Shown here: positions 17,707 to 27,300 of the stretch, piece after piece
Layout: every line of letters begins with the position of its first letter
Position numbering within the stretch: position 1 is the first letter of the stretch
Source: Streptomyces canus
Lineage (GTDB): Bacteria; Actinomycetota; Actinomycetes; Streptomycetales; Streptomycetaceae
DNA: 64,000 bases
Assembly: GCF_001514145.1 (NCBI RefSeq)
Contig: NZ_KQ948675.1
Span: 62,001 to 126,000 of the forward strand
Reading direction: 5' to 3'
The notes under the pieces: model-generated
Database searches by the model: none
Told to the model about the DNA's origin: nothing
What the model saw: the letters and a program-made list of their open reading frames with translations, nothing else
Translations under genes and position numbers: made by a program

Positions 17707-19424
17707 TTCACCCACAACTGCCCGACCAGCATGTAGAACTGCTTGCTGAACTGGTAGTTGCCGACCCGCGTCGACGTGAAGTCGATCATCTTCGGGTTGA
17801 TCAGCGGTACCACCGGCGACTGGGCCATGACCGACTGGTCCACGGCACCCCACTGCTTGTCGGCGCTCGCCTTGTCGGTCTGCGAGGTCTTCAGCGCCGC
17901 CTGCATCTTCGCGTCGACGCCCTTGTCGCAGAACCCGGAGATGTTGATGCTGGAGTCGCTGCCGGGGTGGTAACTCGCGCAGGAGAGCAGCACATTGAGG
18001 AAGTCGGAGGCCGCGGGATAGTCCTGGTACCAGGACGTCAGAGCCAACTGCACCTTGTTCTTGGTGTTCTGGATGTAGGTGAACTGGATGTTCCCCGACA
18101 GCGGCTTGAGCGTCGCCTTGTAGCCCAGCTGGGTGAGCAGGCTCTGCAGGTACTGCCCGATCGATTTGTTGACGTCGTCGTCCTGCGTGACGATGCCGAC
18201 CTCCTGCCCCGCCGTGCCGGACTGCTTGACCAGCTCCTTGGCCTTGGCGAGGTCCGCGGCCTTCCAGGTCGTACCGCCGCCCTTGGTGTAGGCACACGAT
18301 TCGACGTGCCCGGGGAAGCCGGGCGGCAGGATCGTGCACGCGGGAGAGGCGAGGTTGGTGCCGCCGTACAGCCGCACCACGGCGGACCGGTCCACGGCCC
18401 AGTTGATCGCCTGACGCGCCAACTTGTTGTTGAAGGGAGCCATGTTGACGTTGAGCGTCGCGTACCAGAACGCCGTCAGCGGGTTCACATGCGCCCGCGA
18501 GGCGTACTTGGTGCCGATCTCGTTGAGGCGGTCGGCGGGCGGCGCGTCGTACATCCAGTCCGCCTGGCCGTTCTCGATGGCGGTCACCTCGGACTCGACG
18601 GTCTGGCCGAAGGTGTAGTCGATGGCGTCGGGATAGCCCTGCGGCTCCGCCTCGCGCGACCACTCCTTGAAGTGCGGGTTGCGGACCAGCTTGAGCGCCC
18701 GGTTGGGGTCGTACGACGCCGCCATGTACGGCCCGGTCGACGGCAGCGGCTTGGTCCCGGCGTCCTTCGTCGGCGAGTCCTTCGGTACGACGACGGCGTG
18801 CGGGACCGCCAGCTTGTACTCGAACTCCGGATCCGCTGCCGTCAGGTTGATGGTGACCGTGTTGGCCTTGGCGTCACCGATCACGCCCTGGGGCAGGGTG
18901 CAGGAGGCCGGTGTCTTCAGACAGGCGTCGGCGCCGACGATGCCGTTGTAGAAGGTGCCCGCGGTGGGGCTGGAGACCTTGAAGATGCGCTGGAAGGACG
19001 CCACCACGTCGTCGGTGGTCAGGGCCTTGCCGTTGGAGAAGGTGACGCCCTTGCGGAGCGTGAAGGTGTAGGTTTTGCCGCCGTTGGTCACCTTCGGCAT
19101 GGCCGTGGCCAGGTCGGGGACGACGGTGAAGGACTCCTGCCCGCCCACCTTCTTGAAGGCGAGCAGCCCGTCGTACATCGACTGGAACAACTGCCAGTAC
19201 TGGAGCGTGTAGTTGACCTGCGGGTCGAAGCTGCCCGCGGCCGCGTGGGCGACGAGCTTCAGGGTTCCGCCCTTGTGCTGGGCCTGGAAGGCGGAGGAGC
19301 CCGAGGAGGAGGCGCCCGGGTCGGAGGAGGAGCCCGAGCCGGAGGAGGACGAACAGGCGGCCGCGGTGAGCGTGAGGGCGACGGTGGCGGCGGCGAGCGC
19401 GCCCCGTCTGGCATTGCGGGACAT
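17703..19424 (-). CDS. Oligopeptide-type ABC solute-binding lipoprotein (family 5)
   Basis: A 573-aa extracytoplasmic substrate-binding protein. The N-terminus is a lipoprotein signal peptide whose lipobox ends LTAAAC, followed by a serine-glycine linker that spaces the protein from the membrane. The body is a family 5 (DppA/OppA) binding protein: KGGTLKLVAHA near the start, the domain of NGKALTTDDVVASFQRI, and tryptophan-rich segments later. It captures the substrate and presents it to the permeases encoded immediately downstream. The hydrolase gene upstream suggests peptides, perhaps proline-containing ones, as substrates; that is inference. Confidence 0.93.
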   Translation of the reverse strand: MSRNARRGALAAATVALTLTAAACSSSSGSGSSSDPGASSSGSSAFQAQHKGGTLKLVAHAAAGSFDPQVNYTLQYWQLFQSMYDGLLAFKKVGGQESFTVVPDLATAMPKVTNGGKTYTFTLRKGVTFSNGKALTTDDVVASFQRIFKVSSPTAGTFYNGIVGADACLKTPASCTLPQGVIGDAKANTVTINLTAADPEFEYKLAVPHAVVVPKDSPTKDAGTKPLPSTGPYMAASYDPNRALKLVRNPHFKEWSREAEPQGYPDAIDYTFGQTVESEVTAIENGQADWMYDAPPADRLNEIGTKYASRAHVNPLTAFWYATLNVNMAPFNNKLARQAINWAVDRSAVVRLYGGTNLASPACTILPPGFPGHVESCAYTKGGGTTWKAADLAKAKELVKQSGTAGQEVGIVTQDDDVNKSIGQYLQSLLTQLGYKATLKPLSGNIQFTYIQNTKNKVQLALTSWYQDYPAASDFLNVLLSCASYHPGSDSSINISGFCDKGVDAKMQAALKTSQTDKASADKQWGAVDQSVMAQSPVVPLINPKMIDFTSTRVGNYQFSKQFYMLVGQLWVK

Positions 19425-19442
19425 GGCTGGGAACTCCCGGGG

Positions 19443-20339
19443 TCAGTCGGTGGCGTCGAGGAACTCGCCGACGACCCGGAGGTAGAGCTGCTCCTCCTCG
19501 ACGTGCGGCATGTGGCTCGAATGCTCGAACATGTGCCAGCGCACATCGGGGATGCGGTCGGCGAAGGGGCGGACGGTCTCCGGGGTGGCCTCGTCGAAGC
19601 GCCCGGACACCAGCAGGGTCGGCACCTCGATCAGATGCAGCCGGTCGATGACCGACCAGTCCTTGAGGGTGCCGACGACATGGAACTCATTGGGGCCGTT
19701 CATCGTGTGGTACACGGTCGGATCGGCCGCGATGTTGTCCCAAGTGGCCTGCACCTCGGGCGGATTGGGCGTCAGACGGCACACATGGCGGTCGTTGAAG
19801 ACCTGTTCGGCCGCCCGGTAGTCGGGGTGGTCCGTGGTCCCGGCCGCCTCGTGGGCGTCCAGGGTGTGCTGGACCTCCTCGGGGAGTTCGGCGCGCAGTT
19901 CGGCGGCCGCCTCGAGCCACAACTCCATGGACGCGGGGGAGTCGGCGATGACCAGTCCGCGCAGCCCGGGCGGGCGGCGTACCGCGTGCTCGGCGGCGAG
20001 CATGCCGCCCCAGGACTGGCCGAGGATGTGGTAGCCGTCGGCGATGCCCAACTCCTTGAGCAGGTTGTCGAGCTCGTCGAGGAAGAGCTGGACGGTCCAG
20101 AAGTCGGCGCCCTTGCCGGGCAGATGGGTGGAGAACCCGGTGCCGAGCTGGTCGTAGTGGATCACGGGGCGGCCCTGCTCGGAGATGCCCGCGATGCTGA
20201 GCGTGTAGTGGTGGCCGGCGCCGGGCCCGCCGTGCAGGACCACCAGGGGTGTCCTGCCCGGTTCGCCCGTGATCCGGTACCAGGTGGAATGGCCGTTGAA
20301 GTCGACGGTTCCGGTGTGGTTCGGTTCGGGGATCGCCAC
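19443..20339 (-). CDS. Proline-iminopeptidase-like alpha/beta hydrolase
   Basis: A 298-aa cytoplasmic alpha/beta hydrolase of peptidase family S33. It shows the oxyanion segment VVLHGGPGAGHHY, the DQLGTGFS strand, the nucleophile elbow GQSWGG, the acid in SGRFDEATPE, and a catalytic histidine in the HSSHMPH region. This pattern (HGGPG plus GQSWGG) is that of proline iminopeptidases and related aminopeptidases. It starts at a GTG and sits 18 nt upstream of the importer binding protein, so it probably heads the operon: imported short peptides could be trimmed of N-terminal proline or similar residues inside the cell. Confidence 0.88.
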   Translation of the reverse strand: MAIPEPNHTGTVDFNGHSTWYRITGEPGRTPLVVLHGGPGAGHHYTLSIAGISEQGRPVIHYDQLGTGFSTHLPGKGADFWTVQLFLDELDNLLKELGIADGYHILGQSWGGMLAAEHAVRRPPGLRGLVIADSPASMELWLEAAAELRAELPEEVQHTLDAHEAAGTTDHPDYRAAEQVFNDRHVCRLTPNPPEVQATWDNIAADPTVYHTMNGPNEFHVVGTLKDWSVIDRLHLIEVPTLLVSGRFDEATPETVRPFADRIPDVRWHMFEHSSHMPHVEEEQLYLRVVGEFLDATD

Positions 20340-20426
20340 GGGGAAGCCTCCCAGACCGGTCGGAACCAGCCGACCGCCGTCTGAAAATAGTTGGGATGTG
20401 ACGGATGGATGCGATAGTGAGGGGGC

Positions 20427-20451
20427 AAAAGGTCAGTCCACAAGACCTTTT
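20427..20451. promoter_or_regulatory. Perfect 8+8 bp inverted repeat, candidate FadR-type operator
   Basis: AAAAGGTC (20427-20434) and GACCTTTT (20444-20451) form a perfect inverted repeat with a 9-nt spacer in the divergent region between the peptidase/importer operon and the FadR-type gene. The AT-rich ends stand out in this DNA. It could bind the adjacent regulator and control both directions; a weaker GACCGGTC palindrome lies at 20354-20361. Confidence 0.5.
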
Positions 20452-20627
20452 AGCGGGGTGAGTGCAAGACGTAACAGCGGGTTCACGTGGCCCGTGCGCG
20501 TTAACAGAAACGGCGATTCGCAGGAGGACAACTGACATCCGCACCTGAACCCGGTGACGAGTTCTCTCGCGTTCTCGACCGTGTCCTGCTCGGCGACAGT
20601 CCGTCGTCCTCGCTGCGCCCGGTCCGG

Positions 20628-21338
20628 GTGAACTCGGCGGTCGACGAGGTCGCCGACCGGCTGCTCACCGCGATCGCCGTCGGGGACTTCCTGCCGGGCG
20701 AGCGGCTGCCCGCCGAACGCGAGCTCACCGCACTGCTGCACGTCAGCCGACCCACCGTGCGCGAGGCGGTCGCACGCCTCCTGGCGTTGGGCGTCATCGA
20801 GATCCGCCGGGGCCGCAACGGCGGAGCGTTCGTCCGCGACAGCTGGACCGAGTCCTCCGGCGCCGCGGTCCGCCGTACGCTGCTGCCCCGCTGGGAGGAG
20901 TTCGAGCAGCTCTTCGATCTGCGCGGGCTGGTGGAGGGCATGGTGGCCGCGACGGCCGCCCGGCGGCGACGTCCCGAGGACCTGGAGCCGATGCGCGAGG
21001 CGCTGGAGGCGCACCTCTCCGCGAGCACACCCCGTGAGGAGCAGGCCGCCGACAGCGCGTTCCACCGGGCGATCTGCGCGGCCACCCACAATCCGCAGAT
21101 CGCCCAGCTCAGCCGGGACCTGCTGACCCGGATCAGCCTGGGCTTCCCGATCGAGCCCTGGGGGAGAGGCGAGCGCTCCCACCATGAACAGGCCGGTCAC
21201 GGGCACAGGGCGCTCTACGAGGCGGTCGCGGCGGGCGAGCCGGAGCGTGCGGAGGGGACAGCCCGGGAGCATTTCATGATCAGCGCCGAGATGATCCGGG
21301 GCGTCCTGGCCCGGGTGCGGGCGGCCGACGCTCCCTGA
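20628..21338 (+). CDS. GntR-family regulator, FadR subfamily (FCD domain)
   Basis: A winged-helix DNA-binding domain (GDFLPGERLPAERELTAL then VSRPTVREAVARLLALG) is followed by an all-helical FCD effector domain with its metal-binding histidines (DSAFHRAICAATHN and GHGHRAL). The conventional start is the GTG at 20628, which has no visible ribosome site and begins only a few residues before the DNA-binding domain. An excellent AGGAGGA site lies at 20522-20528, directly before an in-frame CTG at 20532; starting there adds 32 residues. The gene is divergent from the peptidase/importer operon and is the best candidate to control it. It could instead act on the sugar genes that converge from the right. 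Confidence 0.88.
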   Translation: MNSAVDEVADRLLTAIAVGDFLPGERLPAERELTALLHVSRPTVREAVARLLALGVIEIRRGRNGGAFVRDSWTESSGAAVRRTLLPRWEEFEQLFDLRGLVEGMVAATAARRRRPEDLEPMREALEAHLSASTPREEQAADSAFHRAICAATHNPQIAQLSRDLLTRISLGFPIEPWGRGERSHHEQAGHGHRALYEAVAAGEPERAEGTAREHFMISAEMIRGVLARVRAADAP

Positions 21339-21343
21339 CCGGG

Positions 21344-22816
21344 CTACACCTCCCGGTGATCGATCCCCAGCAGACTCGCCGCCGCCCCGAAATCAGCGCC
21401 GTGGTGCCCCACCGCCAGCGACCAGTGATGCCCCACCCCCGTGGCGCTCCACGCGTCGACCCACTCACCGGGGTCCCGGCCGAAGTCGACCCGGCTGGTG
21501 GTGTTGCCGATCTCCAGCAGCGGACCGGGGACGACCGTGCCCTCGGACGTGATGAACGACAGGCTGCCGTCGGCGTCCTGACCGAGACCGAGCAACGTGA
21601 CCGGCCCCTGCCGTACGTCGAACTCCACGCTGACACCCCAGCCGCGCTTGCCGTGATAGACACCGAGGCCGCGCAGCAGCGGGTCCCGGGCACTGAGCGC
21701 CAGGTGGGCCGGCCCGTCGTGGCCCATCTCCACCACGCCGTCCTCGAAGTTCAGCGCCTGGATCTCGGTGAAGGAACCCCCGGCACCGACACTCTGCGAG
21801 GCCAACTGGGCGAGGCTGGTGCGCAGTTCGAACTCACCGGCCGCGGGTACGCCGCGGGCGGTGAGCAGGGAGGCGCCCAGGATCATCCCGGCGCCGAGTC
21901 GCTCGTGCAGCTCGCCGTCGAGGCCCCGGTGGTAGTACGCGAGGGTGTCGAGGCCGAAGTCCTCCACCAGCCGGTCGAGAGCCACCGACACGGTCGCCCC
22001 CCACGCGAAGTCCTCGTCGACCACGCTGTCGTCGACGGTGAAGATCCGCCGGGCGAGCTCCACCCGCTCCCGGGTCTCCGCCTCGGTCACCTTCTCCACC
22101 CGGTGCCTCAGATCGTCGAACTCCAGCACCTCGACGTGCGAGCCGAACGTCGCCGACAGCAGCGTCGGATCGGTCTGCACATCGAGCATCCCGGGGTACA
22201 CGTGCCCCATCAGTCCGTGCCGGGCGTGCCGGAGCGCGGCCCGGACGTGCGCGGCCCGCACCCACCGCTCGACGCGCCGCCACGCCGACTCCTGCCGCAG
22301 CCAGCCCGACACCGAACGGAAGGGGACACCGGCCCGGCGGAAGACGTTGCCGACCTCCGGCACCGAGCACTGCGAGCAGTACGCCAGCCAGTCACCCGTG
22401 TCGAAGGACGCGTGGTCCATCCGCTCGGACGGCTGGAGGTCGACGACCAGCACCGGGGTGTGGGTGCGCTGCGCGATCGGCAGCACCATCGACGAGGTCA
22501 GATACGTGGTCAGGAACAGCACGATCAGATCGCAGTCGGCCCGCCGGAGTTGCTCGGCGGCGGCCGCGCCCTCCTGCGCGTCGGAGACGAACCCGGCGTC
22601 CGTCACCTCCGCGTCCAACTGGCCCAGACGGTCGGCGACATAGGCGGCCGATTCCTTCAACTGGGGCAGCAGCCCCGGGAACTGCGGCCAGTAGGTGCCG
22701 AGCCCGCCGGAGACCAGCCCGATCCTTGGCCGGCGGCGTGCCAAGGGCGGGAGCAACTCGCCCAGCACGGCTTCCCGCTCACCGGCACGCGGCGTGATGG
22801 ATTCGGTCGTCGCCAT
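21344..22816 (-). CDS. L-arabinose/L-fucose isomerase-like protein
   Basis: A 490-aa cytoplasmic enzyme of the AraA/FucI fold. The start ATG at 22816 follows a GAAGGAG ribosome site; the frame upstream is untranslated. Landmarks include GLVSGGLGTYW near the start, the DCDLIVLFLTTYLTSSMV strand, and the metal-site residues of the family: TEIQAL and VEMGHDGP (two glutamates and a histidine), with the last histidine in GVGHHWSL. It should interconvert an aldose with its ketose. AraA, FucI and uncharacterised relatives cannot be told apart here. It lies 25 nt behind the MFS gene on the same strand and within a LacI-marked sugar regulon including a GH106-type glycosidase, so its substrate is probably the released L- or deoxy-sugar. 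Confidence 0.82.
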   Translation of the reverse strand: MATTESITPRAGEREAVLGELLPPLARRRPRIGLVSGGLGTYWPQFPGLLPQLKESAAYVADRLGQLDAEVTDAGFVSDAQEGAAAAEQLRRADCDLIVLFLTTYLTSSMVLPIAQRTHTPVLVVDLQPSERMDHASFDTGDWLAYCSQCSVPEVGNVFRRAGVPFRSVSGWLRQESAWRRVERWVRAAHVRAALRHARHGLMGHVYPGMLDVQTDPTLLSATFGSHVEVLEFDDLRHRVEKVTEAETRERVELARRIFTVDDSVVDEDFAWGATVSVALDRLVEDFGLDTLAYYHRGLDGELHERLGAGMILGASLLTARGVPAAGEFELRTSLAQLASQSVGAGGSFTEIQALNFEDGVVEMGHDGPAHLALSARDPLLRGLGVYHGKRGWGVSVEFDVRQGPVTLLGLGQDADGSLSFITSEGTVVPGPLLEIGNTTSRVDFGRDPGEWVDAWSATGVGHHWSLAVGHHGADFGAAASLLGIDHREV

Positions 22817-22841
22817 GGTCGGCGCTCCTTCGGGGGTCGGT

Positions 22842-24140
22842 TCAGGTCTGCGCGACCTTGAGGTCCGCCGGAGCGGTGGCGGCCGGGGACGCGCGGGGAA
22901 CGAGGACACGGACGATGTACACACCCGCGAGCGCCGACAGCGCCATGCAGCCGGTGATCACCCAGAGCAGCAGACCGGGGCTCCGGTCGAGCAGGGCGGG
23001 CGTGACGAACGCGACGCCCGCGAACACCCCCCGCGAGACGGCGTAGGTGATCCCCTGCGTGGTGCCCCGGGTGTCCGCGGGCAGCGTGAGCTGAGACCAC
23101 ACCTTGTAGTTCGCCTCGCCCGCGAAGGGATAGCACAGCTGGTAGAGGAGGTAGAAGACGAGGAAGCCGACGATGGCGCCCACGGTGAGCGAGGCGATCG
23201 CGAAGGCCGCGATCTGCAGGACCGTGGCGACGTAGAACAACCGGTCGCGCCGCGGGCCGTCGGCGATCCGGACGAAGGCGAGCGTCAGCAGCAGGCCGAT
23301 CGGGAGACAGGCCAGGTTGATGCCGGTGGCCACGCTCTGCGAGGCACCGCTGACGGTGACCAGCAGATACGTCGTGAACTGCCCCATGGTGTTGGCGCCC
23401 AGGCCCCAGGTGACGTAGAAGGCGAAGGTCGCGAGCATGGGCACCAGCGCGGCACGGGTCCAGACGTTCCTGAGCGCGACACCCTGCTGCTCGGCCGGCT
23501 TCTCCATCGGGACCTGGTCCTGTGCCGGGTCCGGTCCGGTGGCCAGCTCCAGCCGCGAGCGCAGATGCCAGGTGACCAGGGCGGCGACCGCCAGATGGCC
23601 GGTGATGAGCCGTGCGCCGAGCATGCCCGTGTCCGACAGGGCGAAGCCGACGAAGACCACCACGATGATGCCCAGCATCCACATGACCTGCGTGAACGCG
23701 ATGAGCCTGCCGCGGGCGTGGTCGGGGGACGCGTCCGAGACCACGGCCAGGGAGGTCGGCAGGTCGGCGCCGGCCGCGAGACCGGCGAGGAGGACACCCA
23801 CCACAAGGGTGATGTCGTCGGGCGCGAGGGTGATGATGATCGCCCCGAGGGCGTAGCAGAGGATGTCCAGGTTGTAGAGGCGGCGTCGGCCGAACACGTC
23901 GGCGAGCCGTCCGCCGACCAGGGAGCCGACGGCGATGCAGATGGTGACGATCGCGCTGATCGCACCGGCCATCCAGACACCCATGTCGTAGGCGTCGCGG
24001 TAGATGGCCAGGTTGACGCCGATGCTGACGATGAGTGCGGCGTCGAGGTAGGACGCCATGCCGGAGAGGGTCGCGACCTTCCACAGGCGCTTCTCGATGG
24101 GGGGTTCCGGCTGGTTCGGGGCAGGCGAGGTTCGGGCCAT
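22842..24140 (-). CDS. MFS sugar transporter
   Basis: A 432-aa major facilitator protein with about 12 membrane helices. The loop after helix 2 is GGRLADVFGRRRLYN, the standard MFS motif; a second copy-like segment (RIADGPRRDRLFY) lies in the C-terminal half, and helix 4 has the SDASPDHARGRLIAF segment. It likely carries the monosaccharide or a short oligosaccharide released by the divergent GH106-type enzyme. It is the first gene of a two-gene operon with the AraA-like isomerase. An imperfect copy of the AAAACGTTTT operator lies about 90 nt upstream, so it is probably repressed by the LacI protein encoded at 28.3-29.4 kb. Confidence 0.87.
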   Translation of the reverse strand: MARTSPAPNQPEPPIEKRLWKVATLSGMASYLDAALIVSIGVNLAIYRDAYDMGVWMAGAISAIVTICIAVGSLVGGRLADVFGRRRLYNLDILCYALGAIIITLAPDDITLVVGVLLAGLAAGADLPTSLAVVSDASPDHARGRLIAFTQVMWMLGIIVVVFVGFALSDTGMLGARLITGHLAVAALVTWHLRSRLELATGPDPAQDQVPMEKPAEQQGVALRNVWTRAALVPMLATFAFYVTWGLGANTMGQFTTYLLVTVSGASQSVATGINLACLPIGLLLTLAFVRIADGPRRDRLFYVATVLQIAAFAIASLTVGAIVGFLVFYLLYQLCYPFAGEANYKVWSQLTLPADTRGTTQGITYAVSRGVFAGVAFVTPALLDRSPGLLLWVITGCMALSALAGVYIVRVLVPRASPAATAPADLKVAQT

Positions 24141-24225
24141 GATGCGGCTCCGTCTGGGGAGAGGGGTTCCGAGCGGAGGGGGACGTCGCTGTTCTCGGCC
24201 GATGTCCAGCGACTATAAGAGGGTA

Positions 24226-24235
24226 AAAACGTTCC
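24226..24235. promoter_or_regulatory. Imperfect AAAACGTTTT operator, MFS side
   Basis: AAAACGTTCC matches eight of ten positions of the AAAACGTTTT palindrome found before the GH106 and lacI genes. It lies about 90 nt upstream of the MFS start, next to AT-rich bases (ACTATAAGAG) that could form part of the leftward promoter. Confidence 0.55.
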
Positions 24236-24327
24236 AACAAGACGTCATGCGGCCATCCGTGGAGACGACCTGACGGCCCCGCAGCTCTGGTGGGCGCCGC
24301 GGAGGTGTCCTACGGTGAGGCTGATGT

Positions 24328-24337
24328 AAAACGTTTT
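24328..24337. promoter_or_regulatory. AAAACGTTTT palindrome before the GH106-type gene
   Basis: A perfect 10-bp palindrome with a central CG step, centred 48 nt upstream of the GH106-type start. The same ten bases recur in front of the convergent lacI-type gene 5 kb away, strong circumstantial evidence that they are that regulator's operator. Confidence 0.75.
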
Positions 24338-24380
24338 TGATCCGTGAGAGTGTCCGGGCCGTCGTCGGAAGGACCTATCC

Positions 24381-27300
24381 GTGATCTCTCCAGCCCTGCA
24401 ACAGTTGTTCGACAACCCGCCCCGGGACTTCGGCCCCACCCCGCTGTGGTGGTGGTCGGGCGCGAAGGTCACCCGTGACCGCCTGGCCTGGCAGCTGCGC
24501 CGGTTCGCGGACGGCGGCGTCCACAACCTCGTGGTGATCAACCTGGCCCCGGCCGGCCCGACCTTCGGTGCCCGCACCGACGACCCGGTGTGGTTCGGCG
24601 AGGAGTGGTGGGCCCGCTTCACGGACGCCTGTGAGATCGCCGGGGACCTGGGCATGCGCCTGTGGTTCTACGACCAGATCGGCTTCTCCGGCGCCAACGT
24701 GCAGGGAAGCATCACCCGAGAGCACCCCGAGGCGGCGGGCCGCGCACTGTGGTCACGCCTGGCCGTCGTCTCCGGCGGCACGGTCACGCTGCAGGGCGCG
24801 GAGACGCTGCTGGGGGCGTACGACAGCGCAGGCGCGCGGTTGCCGGTCTCCGGGCAGCCCGACCCGGCGGGTCGCCAAGGACCGCCGAGGCTCGAAGTCG
24901 CCGACGGCACCGAGGTGCGCCTGGTCCTCGCCGTCCCCACCGCCTTCGACTACCTGAACCCGGCCTCTGTCGCTCTCCTGTTCGACGCCATCCATCGCGA
25001 GTACGACCGGCGCGTGCCCGAGTACCTGGGCAACGTCATCGCCGGCAGCTTCCAGGACGAACTGCCCGCCACCAACTCCTGGACCGGCCGCTTCCCCGAG
25101 GAGTTCCGGGCCCGACGCGGCTACGACCTCCTCGACCACCTCCCCGCCCTCTTCACGGGCGACGACACCACCCGGGCCCGCAAGATCCGCGCGGACTACT
25201 ACGCCGTCCGTGCCGAGCTCACCGAAGAGGCGCTGTTCCGTCCCCTCGCCGCCTGGCACGACGAGCGCGGCCTGCTCCTGGGCTGCGACCAGAGCCACCC
25301 CGCCCGCTCCGGCTTCCCGGCCCAGTCGACGCAGCTCTACACGGACTACTTCCGCACCCACCGCTGGTACAGCGCCGCCGGCAGCGACCATCACGGCGAC
25401 GCCAAGATCCACTCCTCGATGGCCCACCTCTACGGCCACGAGCGCGTCTGGATCGAGTCGTTCCACTCCTCCGGCTGGGGCGGCACCCTGGAGGAGACCT
25501 ACGACTGGCTGCTGCCGTTCCTGCGCAGCGGCGCCAACCTGTACAACCCGCACGCCAGCTACTTCGGCACCGCGGGCGGCTGGTTCGAGTGGGCGCCGCC
25601 GTCCACCGACTGGCGCCAGCCCTACTGGCGGCAGTACCCCGCCTTCTCCCGGGCCGTCGCCCGGATCTGCTCGATCCTGTCCTGGGGCACCTACAGCGCC
25701 GACGTGGCGGTCCTGCATCCGACCGCCACCATGCAGGCCCTCATCCCCCTCGACGCCCCCGTCCAGCACTTCGGCGACGGCCGCCTGGGCGGCACCCATG
25801 CCGACGTCGACGAGACGCAGCGCCACTACCTGGAGCTGTGCGGCACCAACAACTGGCTCAGGCCCTCCGTCGGCGCCCTCGACCGCCACCGCGTCTCCTT
25901 CGACGTCATCGACGACGCCTCCGTCCAGGGGGCCAAGGCGGGCGACGGGTCCCTGCGCATCAGGGACCTGGCGTACAGCGCGATCCTTCTGCCTTCGGCG
26001 GGCGTCCTGGAGCACGAGACGGCCCGCCGACTGACCGACCTCCTCGACGCCGGCGGACGGGTCGTGGTCGTCGGCCGCCCGCCGACACAGGCGGCCGGGC
26101 TCGCCGGTGACGACTCCGTCGTGGCCGCACTTCTGGATCATCCCCGTCTGGAGCGGGTGGCCGACGCCGAGGCCGGCGCGACCGCGGTCGCCGAAGCCGC
26201 CGGATACGCGACGGGCGAGGTGCCGCTGCTCGTCAGGCGCAAGGGCGACGCGGCGGTCGCGCTGGTCACGGGGGCGTTTCCCGACGCCCGTACGCATCCG
26301 CCGAAGGGCCACCACGAGATCGACCCCGCGCGCTACGCCCGCACCTCCTCGGTCACCGTGCGGGCCCAGGTCGCCGAGGCCGAGATCTGGAACCCGGCGA
26401 CCGGCACCCGCCGCCCGGGACGCGTCACCCTCGCCGACGGCGTCTCGACCATCGAGGTACCCCTTGAGGGCGCTCCCGCCGCCCTCGTCGTATGGCGCGA
26501 AGGTCCTCCGGCGGGCGCTGTGCACCCCTCGCCCATGGAGCCGCCGGAGACGACCGACCTGTCGACCGGCTGGGAGGGCCGCCTTGCTCCCACCATGGAC
26601 AACACCTGGGGCGACCTTGCCCTGCCCGCCGGAGCCTCCGTCGCCGAACCGCAGATCTGGACCATGCGGTGGACCGAGACCGAAGACTCATGGGAGCAGT
26701 CGCGGGTGACGTACGGCAACCGGGTCCGCGTCCTGGCGCCCGTGCCCGCCGCACAGGCTCCGGCTCCTCTGGACCGTGCCGCCGTCGAGCAAGTCCTGCA
26801 ACAAGAGCGGAAGTTGGCGCCCGCGGACTGGGCCGTCTCGCTGTACTCGTCGAGTCGCGGCATCCCGGACCCGTACGGTCTGCTCGGCAACAAAGGGCTC
26901 GTGCCGGAGGAGTTCGTGCGGGTGCCGGTACCCGTGAACGGCACCGTCGCCCGGGTCAGGGCCGTCGTGGAGACCGACCACCGGGGATCCGCCGATCTGC
27001 ATGTCGGAGCGGCGGCGGTCAAACGCGTGTGGTGGAACGGCAGCCTGCTGGAGACGGGCGGCGGCTATCTGGCGTCGGCCCGGGTGGAGGTCGAACGGGC
27101 CCGCAATGTGCTCGAGTACGAGCTGTCCGACGCCCAGGACCGGCCGCAGATCATCTCGGGCGCCGCCGACACCCCGCTGAGCAGCTACTTCTGTCTGTCC
27201 CGCCCGGACGGGTTCGCGCCCCGCCCGCTGTTCATGCGCCTGCCCGACGGCGTACGACCGGACGGCAGCGTGACCTACCGCGGCCGGATCAGCCTCCCGG

